Assembly: GCF_900453105.1 (NCBI RefSeq)
Contig: NZ_UGPW01000001.1
Coordinates: 930,001-994,000 of the forward strand
DNA length: 64,000 bases
Reading direction: 5' to 3'
DNA from: Moraxella ovis
GTDB taxonomy: Bacteria; Pseudomonadota; Gammaproteobacteria; Pseudomonadales; Moraxellaceae
The notes beneath the pieces were generated by a model, which worked only from the letters and a program-made list of their open reading frames with translations, did not search any database and was not told the DNA's origin. Positions within the stretch are counted from its first letter, which is position 1; every line of letters begins with the position of its first letter. The translations under genes were made by a program, and so were the position numbers. Positions 1-8,838 of the stretch are shown piece after piece.

Positions 1-52
1 TAAGGGTAATTTTGGGTACAATGATAGATATTTTTTATAAGCGAGCACACGC

Positions 53-1315
53 ATGAGCGCATTAAATCCATCTAAGCAAATAGATACCGATGTTTTGATT
101 GTCGGTGGTGGTGCCGTGGGCATGTGTCTTGCTATTGGCCTTGCCAAGCTTCATCAACAGGTGGTATTGATTGACATTAAGCCTAAGCTTAGTGCTGTAG
201 ATAGACAGTCGATGCTCGCCAAAAGAGATGCTCGTGTGTATGCGCTAAATTTATTAAGTCTTGAGCTATTTAAGGATATTGGCGCAGATGATTTTGTGCG
301 GCGTGCCGACTATATACAGATGCACGTGTGGCAAGGTGACGGGCGTGGCGAGCTTAATTTTGCCAAATCATCACTAACGCCAAGCTTAATGGGTAGCATG
401 GTCGAGCCTAATGTGATCGATGATGCGTTAGACAGACGTGCCTCTCATGCAGATGTTGCGCCATTTTTAACGATATTAAATGCAACTCATATCGATGAGC
501 GGCTCGGTATCGATGCGCGCCATGATGGCGTCAGCGTCCGAGTGTGTGATGCAGATGGCGCTAGCAGCATAATCAGCGCACGCCTGATGGTCGGTGCGGA
601 TGGTAGGGGTTCTACAGTACGTAGGCTGGCTGGGATTGAGGTGGATCGCTTGGATTACCGTCAGACAGCGATTTGCTGCGCCATCAAGACTGCTCATCCG
701 CATGATAATACCGCGCGTCAAGCCATGCTGCCAACAGGAACATTGGCATTATTGCCATTGGCAGATCTTGAAGAGGGGGATAATGGTCATTGGCAATCGG
801 TGGTATGGACGCTTGCGACCCAAACAGCTGAAGAATATCTGATGTTATCACCCAGTCAGCTTGCAGATAAACTGAGCATAGCGAGCGGATTTGAGCTTGG
901 GGAGATTCTTGATATTGAGTCGATTGCAAGTTTTCCGCTGTCCGCGCAAGTTGCTAAGACATACACGGCGCTCCACACCTTACTCATCGGTGATGCGGCG
1001 CATGGCGTGCACCCACTGGCGGGCCAAGGGCTTAATCTTGGCTTAGCCGATGTCAAAGCGTTGCTTGACTTAATTGAGCAAGCTGGCGCAAAAAACCAAA
1101 ACCCATTTTCCGCGCAAGTATTAAGACGATATGAGCGTATACGACGTGCTCAGAATGCACTAATGATGCATAGTTTTTCGATGATTAATTATGCGTTTGC
1201 GGGCAAGGCATTCCATAAAGAACCGATGCGGTTTTTGCGTGCTGAGGTGGTGAATTTTACTGGTAAAATCCGCCCGTTGATGGATTTTTTTAATCATAAA
1301 GCAAGCGGATTGTGA
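53..1315 (+). CDS. UbiH/UbiF/VisC-family FAD-dependent hydroxylase
   Basis: This 420-residue protein belongs to the flavin monooxygenases that hydroxylate the ubiquinone ring. The N-terminus carries the Rossmann FAD motif GGGAVG at residues 18-23. A central VGADGRG (DG motif) and a C-terminal GDAAHGVHPLAGQGLN starting near residue 313 bind the flavin and pyridine nucleotide. These three motifs in this order define the UbiH/UbiI/UbiF group. Which ring position it hydroxylates cannot be decided from the sequence. A TACAAT -10-like box at 17-22 lies just upstream and the ribosome site is weak. It converges on the lysine exporter gene with only 9 bases between them. Family assignment is firm; the exact member is open. 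Confidence 0.9.
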   Translation: MSALNPSKQIDTDVLIVGGGAVGMCLAIGLAKLHQQVVLIDIKPKLSAVDRQSMLAKRDARVYALNLLSLELFKDIGADDFVRRADYIQMHVWQGDGRGELNFAKSSLTPSLMGSMVEPNVIDDALDRRASHADVAPFLTILNATHIDERLGIDARHDGVSVRVCDADGASSIISARLMVGADGRGSTVRRLAGIEVDRLDYRQTAICCAIKTAHPHDNTARQAMLPTGTLALLPLADLEEGDNGHWQSVVWTLATQTAEEYLMLSPSQLADKLSIASGFELGEILDIESIASFPLSAQVAKTYTALHTLLIGDAAHGVHPLAGQGLNLGLADVKALLDLIEQAGAKNQNPFSAQVLRRYERIRRAQNALMMHSFSMINYAFAGKAFHKEPMRFLRAEVVNFTGKIRPLMDFFNHKASGL

Positions 1316-1324
1316 TGCTACAAA

Positions 1325-2236
1325 CTATCTAAATGCGCTAAAGAATACCATCAAAATCGGCGAGATGACATTGGTAATAAAGCCAAAGCTAATCACGATG
1401 GGCACGATCTTAGTGCCGCCTGCTTGGGTGAGTGTTGGCAGGGTAAAATCAAGACTGGTCACGCCACCAAGCCCAATCGCGGCTGACTGTGAGTAGCGCA
1501 TGATCCACGGAATAAAGATCAGCGCGATGATCTCTCTTGATAAGTCATTCAGCAAGGCGACGCTGCCCCATACCGCACCATAGGCGTCTGTCATCACGGT
1601 ACCTGATAGAGAATACCAACCAAACCCTGAAGCTAAGGCCAGACCCTTAGGGATGGACACTTCCTCAAAGAGCAGTGCAAATACCACGCCCGAAAGCAGG
1701 GTAATCACCGTAAATACAGCACTAATCTGAAGTCCGCGCTTGTTTAGCATGGCTTCTTTTAATGTCACGCCAGACCCCTTTAGGCTAACTCCCACCAAAA
1801 ACAATAGCGCCATCAATAACACAGTAGTCGTGTTATGAGGCGGCAGTAGGCTATCCGGTAGAACCTTCGCGATGATAAAACCAATTACCAGACAGCCAAT
1901 CTGTACAAGGCTACCACGCAAGCTGATTTTAGGTTTGGTGTTATTATGATGATGGGTATGTGTAGAGGGTGGTATAAACTTATCAAAGGCAATCAGAGCG
2001 GCTGTCCCTATACCAATGGTCAGAGCGATCAGCGTGCTTAGATATAACGTAATGGCGTCTACTTTTTGGCTTAGATTCTCAACAAGACCAAGCTCGATAC
2101 CAATCACAATCAAAATCAAAAACACCAGGTAATTCAAGGCGCGCTCGGCAACACTCGCCCAATTTGTGTGGCTAGGTAGTGCAAAGCCGATGAACATGGG
2201 TGTTAATATGAGTAATAAGGTGATCAGTCCATTCAT
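1325..2236 (-). CDS. lysO: LysO-family lysine exporter (DUF340)
   Basis: This 303-residue integral membrane protein has about eight hydrophobic helices and resembles E. coli LysO (YbjE, about 299 residues), which exports L-lysine. Family features are the early VIGIELGL segment and the C-terminal GFGWYSLSGTVMTDAYG and GSVALLNDLSREI segments, which carry conserved small and polar residues of the transport core. A histidine-rich cytoplasmic loop (HTHHHN) at about residues 93-98 is unusual. It is transcribed away from the MscS gene; the shared upstream region holds inverted repeats (separate entry). In E. coli, lysO is controlled by ArgP, but I see no ArgP site here. Gene identity rests on overall pattern recognition. 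Confidence 0.85.
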   Translation of the reverse strand: MNGLITLLLILTPMFIGFALPSHTNWASVAERALNYLVFLILIVIGIELGLVENLSQKVDAITLYLSTLIALTIGIGTAALIAFDKFIPPSTHTHHHNNTKPKISLRGSLVQIGCLVIGFIIAKVLPDSLLPPHNTTTVLLMALLFLVGVSLKGSGVTLKEAMLNKRGLQISAVFTVITLLSGVVFALLFEEVSIPKGLALASGFGWYSLSGTVMTDAYGAVWGSVALLNDLSREIIALIFIPWIMRYSQSAAIGLGGVTSLDFTLPTLTQAGGTKIVPIVISFGFITNVISPILMVFFSAFR

Positions 2237-2270
2237 CTGAATAACTTATGCCGTGTCGTATCGAAAGTTG

Positions 2271-2376
2271 TTTTTTGGTTTTGTTATTTTAAATAGCCAA
2301 AAAAATAAAAATCCGCCAAAAACATGATTCACTGACGAAAAAGTTCAAATAAAGAAATTATTTGGCGGTAAATTTT
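2271..2376. repeat. Inverted repeats between lysO and mscS genes
   Basis: The 241-base divergent intergenic region holds two inverted repeats. The inner one pairs TTTTTTGG (2271-2278) with CCAAAAAA (2297-2304), in the leader of the minus-strand exporter gene. The other pairs CCGCCAAA (2313-2320) with TTTGGCGG (2361-2368) across 40 bases. The first arm lies within AAAATCCGCCAAA (2308-2320), whose complement recurs at 22310-22322 upstream of leuA. They may be operators or remnants of a short repeat family; function unknown. Confidence 0.5.
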
Positions 2377-2477
2377 GTTAAAATAAGCAAACTTAACGGA
2401 TGTCTTGCGACAGGCCATTAAGCCATGCGTATTATGCTATTTTAACATCAACCTGCTCTTAACGCCACCATTAGATT

Positions 2478-3662
2478 ATGAACACCCAGAATATCACTCG
2501 GTTTTTTGAAAATATCATGCGCGACTTATATCAAAGCGTGTATTTATTTTTGGGTGGTTCGCTTGATGATCAGACCTTAAACTGGGCGGATCGCGGTCTT
2601 GCGTTTGCAGCGACCGTGATTAAGATTGTCATTCTGCTTGCGATTATCGGATTTATCTATTGGTTTTTGGTGTATTGCGTTAAGCATGCGCGTGCTTTTT
2701 TACACTTATCTCAGCGTCAGGTGCGCGTGATGCGTGCCGTGCTGCGTTATACGTGGTTTGTTGCCAGTCTTATTGCGATCATGATGCAGATTGGCTTTCA
2801 TACAGATACAGTGAAGGCGACAGCGAAGGCGGCAGGCTGGGCGGGCTTCTATTATGTGCTGTGGACGATGTCGGGCAAGATGCTCAGCGGCGTTCTAAAG
2901 CATTATGAGTTAAACGCATCCATCGAGCAGCTACTAAAGAACATGATTCTTGTCATCATCCTAGTGCTGACGACAGCGAGCGTACTTGCTCAGTTTGGCT
3001 TTGACATCGTGTCGTTGGTGGCGGGTCTTGGTATTGTGGGTTTGGCTGTGGGTTTTGCCGCCCAAAGTACGCTTGCCAACTTCATTGCGGGCATTACCAT
3101 CTTGATTGAGCAGTCATTTCAGGTGGGTGATTGGATTCGCCTGGGTGACAAAGAAGGACGCGTGGTGAAGATTTCGCTACGAGCGACGCAGATTCTTGAT
3201 CGTGATAATATCATTATTATCATTCCAAATGCTACCGTGGCATCGTCTGAGGTGGTTAATCTTACCTCTAAGAAGATGATTCGTTTTGATGTCAAAGCGC
3301 GTATTGCCTTGGAGGCGGATATAAGTCAAGCTCGAAGCATCATCGTTAAGACGCTTGCCAAAGACGAAGTGGTGTTAAAGCATCCTGCACCAATGGCAAC
3401 CGTGGCGGAAGTCGGCGAATCTGGCGTGTATTTCATCGTGCGATTCTGGGTGGCACCATTATCCGTGGCACGCATCCCGATCATCAAAGAAAACATCAAC
3501 GAGAAAATCAAACGCGCCCTAGATGAAGCAGGGATTAAAGCGCCTTATCCGCACATGCGCCTGATCGTCGATGATCATAATATCCTACACATCCCCGCCA
3601 GTCAGGTGGAGGTAGCAGAGCACATCGAAGAAGATCTAGAATCTGCTGCTCGCAAAAACTAA
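2478..3662 (+). CDS. MscS-family small-conductance mechanosensitive channel
   Basis: A 394-residue inner-membrane channel that opens under membrane tension to release solutes during hypo-osmotic shock. Three to four hydrophobic segments precede the pore helix. The glycine/alanine-rich TM3 starts near residue 172 (QFGFDIVSLVAGLGIVG) and continues into VGFAAQSTLANFIAG, the MscS signature. The beta domain follows (FQVGDWIRLGDKEGRVVKI, then RDNIIIIIPNATVASSEVVN), then the alpha/beta vestibule domain. It is longer than E. coli MscS (286 residues) because of the extra N-terminal helices. Start ATG at 2478 has a poor Shine-Dalgarno sequence. It is transcribed divergently from lysO. Confidence 0.92.
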   Translation: MNTQNITRFFENIMRDLYQSVYLFLGGSLDDQTLNWADRGLAFAATVIKIVILLAIIGFIYWFLVYCVKHARAFLHLSQRQVRVMRAVLRYTWFVASLIAIMMQIGFHTDTVKATAKAAGWAGFYYVLWTMSGKMLSGVLKHYELNASIEQLLKNMILVIILVLTTASVLAQFGFDIVSLVAGLGIVGLAVGFAAQSTLANFIAGITILIEQSFQVGDWIRLGDKEGRVVKISLRATQILDRDNIIIIIPNATVASSEVVNLTSKKMIRFDVKARIALEADISQARSIIVKTLAKDEVVLKHPAPMATVAEVGESGVYFIVRFWVAPLSVARIPIIKENINEKIKRALDEAGIKAPYPHMRLIVDDHNILHIPASQVEVAEHIEEDLESAARKN

Positions 3663-3700
3663 CTGCTGTCCAATAATCAAGCAAAAATACATTCAAAATA

Positions 3701-3709
3701 TGCTATAAT
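3701..3709 (+). promoter_or_regulatory. Extended -10 promoter element before rlmKL
   Basis: TGCTATAAT fits an extended -10 (TGn plus a perfect TATAAT at 3704-3709). No good -35 is seen, as is common for extended -10 promoters. Transcription would start near 3716. That supports the ATG at 3747 over the in-frame TTG at 3726 as the rlmKL start. Confidence 0.55.
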
Positions 3710-3746
3710 AGGCGGTTTATTTGCCTTGCGTATTTTTGAGAAAATT

Positions 3747-6521
3747 ATGAGTAGTCACCCCCCTGTTCTGATTAATCCTTTTGAGAGGTTCGATGTTAAT
3801 GATTTTGAGCTGATCATCACTTGTGCTGACGGGCTTGAAAATGCGCTATTAATCGAGCTTGATAGCTTTGGCTTGGCGGGTGAGATTCTGCGCGCAGGGC
3901 GTATTCGTGTGCAAGTGAGCCTTGCCAAATTCTACCGCATCTGTCTGTACAGCCGTGTGGCGAGCCGTGTGCTACTGCCTATCGGCGAATATCATTTCAA
4001 ACAAAAGCAAGCAACTACTAACCAAATCTCAAAAGACGCCAAAGGGCGCACCGTTACCCGCACACTAGACACTCAGATCATCGATGAAGATGTGCCTGAG
4101 GCGCTTTATAAGTTCGCTGCGCGATACGACTGGGCGAAGGTTTTTGGTCTGAATGATACGTTCGCCATTCGCCTATCTACAGATAAGCGCCTAACCGTAA
4201 ATCAGCAGTTCGCCACGCTACGCATTAAGGATGCCATTGCGGATAATTTTAATAAGCAATTTGGTGAGCGTCCTGACGTCTCTAAGACGCCAGATTTTCA
4301 TATCTTTGCGGCGGCGAATAATAAGTTTGCTGAGCTCTTTTTGGATTTATCAGGCACCAGCCTGCATCGCCGCGGCTACCGCGTGGTTAATACCGCTGCA
4401 CCCTTAAAAGAGAACTTGGCTGCAGCGTTATTATATGAATCGAATTGGCATACTTGCAAGCATGACGCGCTGATCGATCCGATGTGTGGGTCGGGTACTT
4501 TCATCACAGAAGCATTGCTCATGCGTGCCGACTATCCTGTGGGGCTTGATAAGACAACAGCGGAGTTTGGTTTTTATCATTGGGCGTATCATGATGATGT
4601 GCTTTGGCAGGAGGCTGTGAGCCGTGCTAGTGAGAGATTCCATGCCAATCTAGATAAGCTTGCCCAAAACCCACCCACCGTCATCGCATTGGATGCAGAT
4701 GCCAATGCGGTTCATGCCTGTCATCAGAATCTATTGGCATCGGGTCTAGCGCCCATCATCAGCCATATCACTCTGCAACAAAAGACGGTATCAGGGCTAA
4801 AAGACTCATTGTCAAAAATCCGTGCTGACCATCCGCTAATCATCACAAACCCGCCTTATGGTGAGCGTCTGGGCGAGAGTGATTTTATTAAGCCGCTGTA
4901 TCACGGGCTTGGCTTGTCGGTGGTGGATGGGCTGATGCAGACAGGCGTGACCCGTGCTGACATGGCAGTGCTGGGCAGTCATGTAGAGCATGTCGATACG
5001 CTACCGATTATCGATCCCAAGACACTGCGCTGTCATAATGGCGCGCTGACGGTGTATTTCCGTCATGGGGCGCTTGATTTGTCCAAAAAAGACAGCTTAA
5101 TTGAGAGTTTCGTTAAGCGCGAAATCACCAATGAAGAATCGCAAGAATTCATCAACCGCTTCCAAAAGAACTTGGCGCATCTAAAGAAGCTTGCTAAGAC
5201 TGATGACGTCACCAATCTGCGTGTTTATGATGCTGATCTGCCGAATTATAATGTCGCGATTGACCTGTATGATGACAAGGTGCATGTGCAAGAATACGCA
5301 CCACCCAAGCAAATTCCTGCCGATGTCGCGAAGGCTCGATTCAATCTGGTGTTAAATGGGGTGCGCGAAGTGCTGGGCGTATTCCGTGAAGATGTGTTTA
5401 TCAAGACGCGCGCCAGACAATCGGGCAATGAGCAATACACCAAGAATCCCAATGCGGACACCAAGCGCAAAAAAATGTACGTCGCGCGTGAGCATGGGGC
5501 GTACCTGTATGTGAATTTCACCGATTATCTAGATACAGGGCTGTTCATTGACCATCGCAACATGCGTCAGATCGTCGCTAACGCCAGCCGTGCCAAGCGT
5601 GTGTTAAACCTATTCGCCTATACATGTACAGCAAGTGTACACGCTGCAATGGCGGGCGCACGATCGGTCACGAGCGTGGATTTGTCCGCCAACTATCTAG
5701 ATTGGGGTAAGCAGAATTTCGCCCTAAATGGCCTAGTGCTGGATGCTGAATATGAAGGCGGGCCAAAGTATCAGTTCATCGCATCTGATGTCTTTGAATG
5801 GATCAAAGAGCACACCGAGCAGTACGACGTGATATTCATTGATCCACCGACTTTCTCAAACTCCAAGAAATTCAAAGGCACCTTCGATGTTCAAAGGGAT
5901 CATGTTGCCCTGATTAATCGTGCGATGAACCGCCTGTCTGCTGATGGCGTGCTGTATTTTAGTAATAACTACACGCGTTTTGAATTGGATGAGAGCCTAA
6001 ACGCTCGCTATGACGTGGCGTGTATCACGGATAAGACCATCGGGTTTGACTTCAATCCGAAAAAACCCATCCATCAAAGCTATCAAATCCGCCACAAAAA
6101 TGGCAAAAAAACCATCAGTCAGCCATCTGATCAATTCGATGCTAAAGCTCAGATCGCAGATGATGAAGCTTATCATGCAAGACGCCACACACAAAAAGAC
6201 GAGTTCAAAAAGAATCGATTCAAAGATGATTCTAAAGACTTCAAAAAATCTGGCGCCAAACGCGATGACTTTAAAAGACGTGATAAAAAATCAGATGATT
6301 TTAAAGGTGGTTTTAGAACGAATGCTAAAGAAAGTTTTGGTAGCACAAAAGACTTTAAACGAGATCATCGCGACAGAGATTTTAATGGCCAAACTGATAC
6401 GCCAAAATCAGACAAGCCAAAAGTTCGCTATGAAAAGATTGACGGTAAATTGGTTGCCGTGCCAATCGAAACCACGCAGACTGACAAACCTAAAAAATAT
6501 ACGGTAAAACCGAAATCTTGA
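3747..6521 (+). CDS. rlmL: Bifunctional 23S rRNA methyltransferase RlmKL
   Basis: Fusion enzyme making m2G2445 (RlmL half) and m7G2069 (RlmK half) in 23S rRNA. From the ATG at 3747 it has 924 residues, against 702 in E. coli. An N-terminal THUMP region is followed by the RlmL methyltransferase with NPPYGERLG from residue 368. The RlmK half has SAM-binding VTSVDLSANYLDWG and DPPTFSNSKKFKG from residue 699. The excess length is mostly a C-terminal tail of about 130 residues, rich in Lys, Asp and Arg, with repeated DDFK/KDFK units, probably a disordered RNA-binding extension. A TTG 21 bases upstream is in frame but lies close behind the promoter, so I prefer the ATG. Confidence 0.93.
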   Translation: MSSHPPVLINPFERFDVNDFELIITCADGLENALLIELDSFGLAGEILRAGRIRVQVSLAKFYRICLYSRVASRVLLPIGEYHFKQKQATTNQISKDAKGRTVTRTLDTQIIDEDVPEALYKFAARYDWAKVFGLNDTFAIRLSTDKRLTVNQQFATLRIKDAIADNFNKQFGERPDVSKTPDFHIFAAANNKFAELFLDLSGTSLHRRGYRVVNTAAPLKENLAAALLYESNWHTCKHDALIDPMCGSGTFITEALLMRADYPVGLDKTTAEFGFYHWAYHDDVLWQEAVSRASERFHANLDKLAQNPPTVIALDADANAVHACHQNLLASGLAPIISHITLQQKTVSGLKDSLSKIRADHPLIITNPPYGERLGESDFIKPLYHGLGLSVVDGLMQTGVTRADMAVLGSHVEHVDTLPIIDPKTLRCHNGALTVYFRHGALDLSKKDSLIESFVKREITNEESQEFINRFQKNLAHLKKLAKTDDVTNLRVYDADLPNYNVAIDLYDDKVHVQEYAPPKQIPADVAKARFNLVLNGVREVLGVFREDVFIKTRARQSGNEQYTKNPNADTKRKKMYVAREHGAYLYVNFTDYLDTGLFIDHRNMRQIVANASRAKRVLNLFAYTCTASVHAAMAGARSVTSVDLSANYLDWGKQNFALNGLVLDAEYEGGPKYQFIASDVFEWIKEHTEQYDVIFIDPPTFSNSKKFKGTFDVQRDHVALINRAMNRLSADGVLYFSNNYTRFELDESLNARYDVACITDKTIGFDFNPKKPIHQSYQIRHKNGKKTISQPSDQFDAKAQIADDEAYHARRHTQKDEFKKNRFKDDSKDFKKSGAKRDDFKRRDKKSDDFKGGFRTNAKESFGSTKDFKRDHRDRDFNGQTDTPKSDKPKVRYEKIDGKLVAVPIETTQTDKPKKYTVKPKS

Positions 6522-6568
6522 TGTTTATTTTAAAATCAATGATGTTTAAAGAAATTTGAGAAATAGCC

Positions 6569-7639
6569 ATGACCGATAGCCAAAATTTAACCGATGAAAT
6601 CCTAAACGATGCAGAAAGCCATTCTGAAATTATTCACGCCTTATCTGCCGACAGCGAGCGAGAGACGGGCACGGACGGCGATGATGAGCATGACTTTGAT
6701 GATGGCATTAAATCCGCCCGCTTCAAAAAACTACAAAAGAAACTGCGTAAAGAAGTGTCGTGGGCGATTCGTGATTTTAACATGATTGAAGACGGCGATG
6801 TCGTCATGGTATGTATCTCAGGCGGTAAGGACAGCTTTACGTTGCTTGATATATTGCTGTTTTTAAAACGCATTGCTCCGATTAACTTTGATGTCGTGGC
6901 AGTCAATCTTGACCAAAAACAGCCCAATTTTCCCGAACACGTCCTGCCCGAATACCTATCCAAACAAGGCATTCCGCATTATATCCTAGAAAAGGACACT
7001 TATAGCATTGTAAAATCGGTCGTGCCAGAGGGCAAAACTTACTGCTCGGCTTGCTCACGCCTAAGACGTGGCTCGCTGTACGGCTTTGCCAAGCAGATTG
7101 GGGCGACTAAGATTGCTCTGGGTCATCATCGTGATGACATTTTGGCGACTTTCTTTTTGAATTTGTTTCATGGCGGAAGTCTAAAAGCCATGCCTCCTAA
7201 GCTATTATCTGATGATAAGCAAAATGTGCTAATTCGTCCGCTTGCCTATGTTGCTGAAAAGGACATTATTAAATACGCCAATTATAAGCAGTTTCCCATT
7301 ATCCCTTGTGGGCTGTGTGGCTCACAAGACAACCTGCAACGGGCGATGATCAATGATATGCTTCGTGAGTGGGACAACGCCCACCCAAAACGCCTAGCCA
7401 GTATGTTTAAAGCCTTGCAAAATGTCGCCCCAAGCCAGCTTGCCGACCGTGAACTGTTTGATTTTGAAAGTCTAAAAACCGAACGAACAGACGATGAGCG
7501 GCTGTTTGAGGGGGACAATATCCGAGTGGGCGTAAGCGAAAAACTTGCCGATATTGGCTTGCCGACCGCCCCGCAAGTGCAGACCTTTAACCCAAAATTT
7601 AGCAACAAAATCCCAACGATCAATCCTGTGCTGGATTAA
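6569..7639 (+). CDS. ttcA: tRNA 2-thiocytidine(32) synthetase TtcA
   Basis: Catalyses ATP-dependent thiolation of cytidine 32 in tRNA using an iron-sulfur cluster. The PP-loop SGGKDS lies at residues 84-89. The cluster/sulfur cysteines appear as [12 protein letters not shown], followed by GHHRDD and a further [13 protein letters not shown] motif. At 356 residues it exceeds E. coli TtcA (311) mainly through an acidic N-terminal extension of about 50 residues rich in Asp, Glu and Ser. It follows rlmKL by 47 bases in the same direction and ends at a strong terminator. Another RNA modification gene sits directly upstream, but no functional link is implied. Identification is secure. Confidence 0.96.
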   Translation: MTDSQNLTDEILNDAESHSEIIHALSADSERETGTDGDDEHDFDDGIKSARFKKLQKKLRKEVSWAIRDFNMIEDGDVVMVCISGGKDSFTLLDILLFLKRIAPINFDVVAVNLDQKQPNFPEHVLPEYLSKQGIPHYILEKDTYSIVKSVVPEGKTYCSACSRLRRGSLYGFAKQIGATKIALGHHRDDILATFFLNLFHGGSLKAMPPKLLSDDKQNVLIRPLAYVAEKDIIKYANYKQFPIIPCGLCGSQDNLQRAMINDMLREWDNAHPKRLASMFKALQNVAPSQLADRELFDFESLKTERTDDERLFEGDNIRVGVSEKLADIGLPTAPQVQTFNPKFSNKIPTINPVLD

Positions 7640-7640
7640 T

Positions 7641-7670
7641 GAAAAAGCCCTAAATTTAGGGCTTTTTCAT
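7641..7670. terminator. Bidirectional intrinsic terminator, ttcA/aroQ
   Basis: A near-perfect palindrome (AAAAAGCCCTAAA / TTTAGGGCTTTTT) with A-run and T-run flanks lies directly after the ttcA stop. It can terminate ttcA on the plus strand and aroQ on the minus strand. Confidence 0.9.
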
Positions 7671-7683
7671 CGGGTATAAGTAC

Positions 7684-8166
7684 TCAATGTGAAAGGTTGA
7701 TTTTGTAGAGATTTTTTAAAAACCACATAAGCGCCATGTCATAACCCATGTCACCAAGTCCGCAGATGACGCCTACCGCCTTATCCGAAAAATACGAATG
7801 CGAGCGAAACGGCTCACGAGCGTGCACGTTGGACAGATGTACTTCAATAAAAGGCTTATTGATGGCTGATAGCGCATCTCGAATGGCGACTGAGGTATGA
7901 GTGAACGCTGCAGGATTGACGATAACAGCATCAATGGGTGATTCACAAAGCAGACCCAGATTACCAACAGCATCAACGATGTCGCCCTCGTGATTTGATT
8001 GTAGGCTGATGAGTTCAATGCCGTGCGATTTGGCTGTCTTGGTGAGTCGCTCTATGATGTCATTTAAAGTGGTCGTGCCGTAGATCTCAGGTTCGCGTTT
8101 GCCCAATAGGTGCAAGTTGGGACCGTTGATGAGAAGAATCTTCTTGGATGGGGTGATTTGTTCCAT
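7684..8166 (-). CDS. aroQ: Type II 3-dehydroquinate dehydratase
   Basis: Third step of the shikimate pathway: reversible dehydration of 3-dehydroquinate to 3-dehydroshikimate. The 160-residue chain shows the type II signature [20 protein letters not shown] with the catalytic tyrosine in EIYG. Also present are [27 protein letters not shown] with the catalytic histidine, and [20 protein letters not shown]. Type II enzymes are dodecamers unrelated to the type I AroD fold. Length is slightly above the usual 145-150 because of a short C-terminal addition. No accB/accC follow it here, although aroQ often neighbours them in other genomes. Confidence 0.96.
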   Translation of the reverse strand: MEQITPSKKILLINGPNLHLLGKREPEIYGTTTLNDIIERLTKTAKSHGIELISLQSNHEGDIVDAVGNLGLLCESPIDAVIVNPAAFTHTSVAIRDALSAINKPFIEVHLSNVHAREPFRSHSYFSDKAVGVICGLGDMGYDMALMWFLKNLYKINLSH

Positions 8167-8274
8167 ATTGATTGCTTGATTTGATGAATTTGCTTTATTT
8201 TATCAGATTTGTGAGGATTTTGGGTGTATTGACGATATTGATAGAAAATTTCAGTCATTATTCCACAAAAACAC

Positions 8275-8474
8275 TTGTATTCTTGGTTTATCATTGATAT
8301 GATAATTTACAGCAGTTATTCGCAGATGTGGTTTTTTGTAATTGTCTAGCAAAGCGTGTGATTGTATTAGCCATGACAGTGAATGGGTGTTTTTAAGGTG
8401 TGGGTGTTTGCCCGACTTGCTCAACTTGCTTGCTTAGGCTTTGGCGTAACAAGCGTTATCGATAGGAATGAAAT
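8275..8474 (+). promoter_or_regulatory. Promoter and long leader of the cold-shock gene
   Basis: A -35-like TTGTAT (8275-8280), 17-base spacer and -10-like TATGAT (8298-8303) would start transcription near 8310. That leaves an untranslated leader of about 165 bases before the ATG at 8475. Long structured leaders are typical of cspA-type genes and act as temperature-sensitive RNA switches; that function is inferred from the family. The rest of the 308-base gap (8167-8274) shows only the upstream region of aroQ. Confidence 0.5.
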
Positions 8475-8684
8475 ATGTCAGTTCGTGAACAAGGTACTGT
8501 AAAGTGGTTTAATGATTCCAAAGGCTTTGGTTTCATTCAACGTGCTACAGGTGAGGATGTTTTTGTGCATTTCCGCGCGATTCTTGGCGAGGGCTATCGC
8601 TCTTTAAAAGAAGGTCAGGCTGTGGAATTTGTCGTGACTGAGGGTGATAAAGGATTGCAAGCTGAAGAAGTAAGCAAGCTGTAA
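8475..8684 (+). CDS. Cold-shock domain protein (Csp family)
   Basis: A 69-residue single cold-shock domain, the standard CspA-family size, which binds single-stranded RNA/DNA and melts mRNA structure. RNP1 (KGFGFIQ) and RNP2 (VFVHF) are both present, after the usual [12 protein letters not shown] start. A Shine-Dalgarno AGGAATG sits just upstream of the ATG. The monocistronic arrangement, long leader and strong downstream hairpin match typical csp genes. The sequence does not show whether it is cold-induced (CspA-like) or constitutive (CspD/CspE-like), so no letter is assigned. Confidence 0.95.
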   Translation: MSVREQGTVKWFNDSKGFGFIQRATGEDVFVHFRAILGEGYRSLKEGQAVEFVVTEGDKGLQAEEVSKL

Positions 8685-8700
8685 CGCTTTTTTGACCCAT

Positions 8701-8727
8701 AAAAGTCCGCTATTTTGGCGGGCTTTT
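8701..8727 (+). terminator. Intrinsic terminator after csp gene
   Basis: Hairpin AAAAGTCCGC (8701-8710) / GCGGGCTTTT (8718-8727) with one G-U pair, running into a T-run. It follows the csp stop codon by 16 bases. Confidence 0.85.
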
Positions 8728-8762
8728 TGTTGCTGTGAGCACTCTGAATTGCTTAGATAATT

Positions 8763-8792
8763 TTGCAAATCATTTGCATAAATTGATATAAT
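8763..8792 (+). promoter_or_regulatory. Sigma-70 type promoter for the exported protein gene
   Basis: TTGCAA (8763-8768), an 18-base spacer and a perfect TATAAT (8787-8792) precede the gene at 8839. An AGGAG ribosome site lies at 8827-8831. Confidence 0.65.
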
Positions 8793-8838
8793 ACGCTATT
8801 GTAGTGGCATTTTTATGTGACAATTTAGGAGTAATCAG

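Noticed and set aside
6010..6507. A 165-codon Lys/Met-rich frame inside the rlmKL tail
   Set aside because: It is an out-of-frame shadow of the Lys/Asp-rich repeat tail of RlmKL and has no independent start signals.
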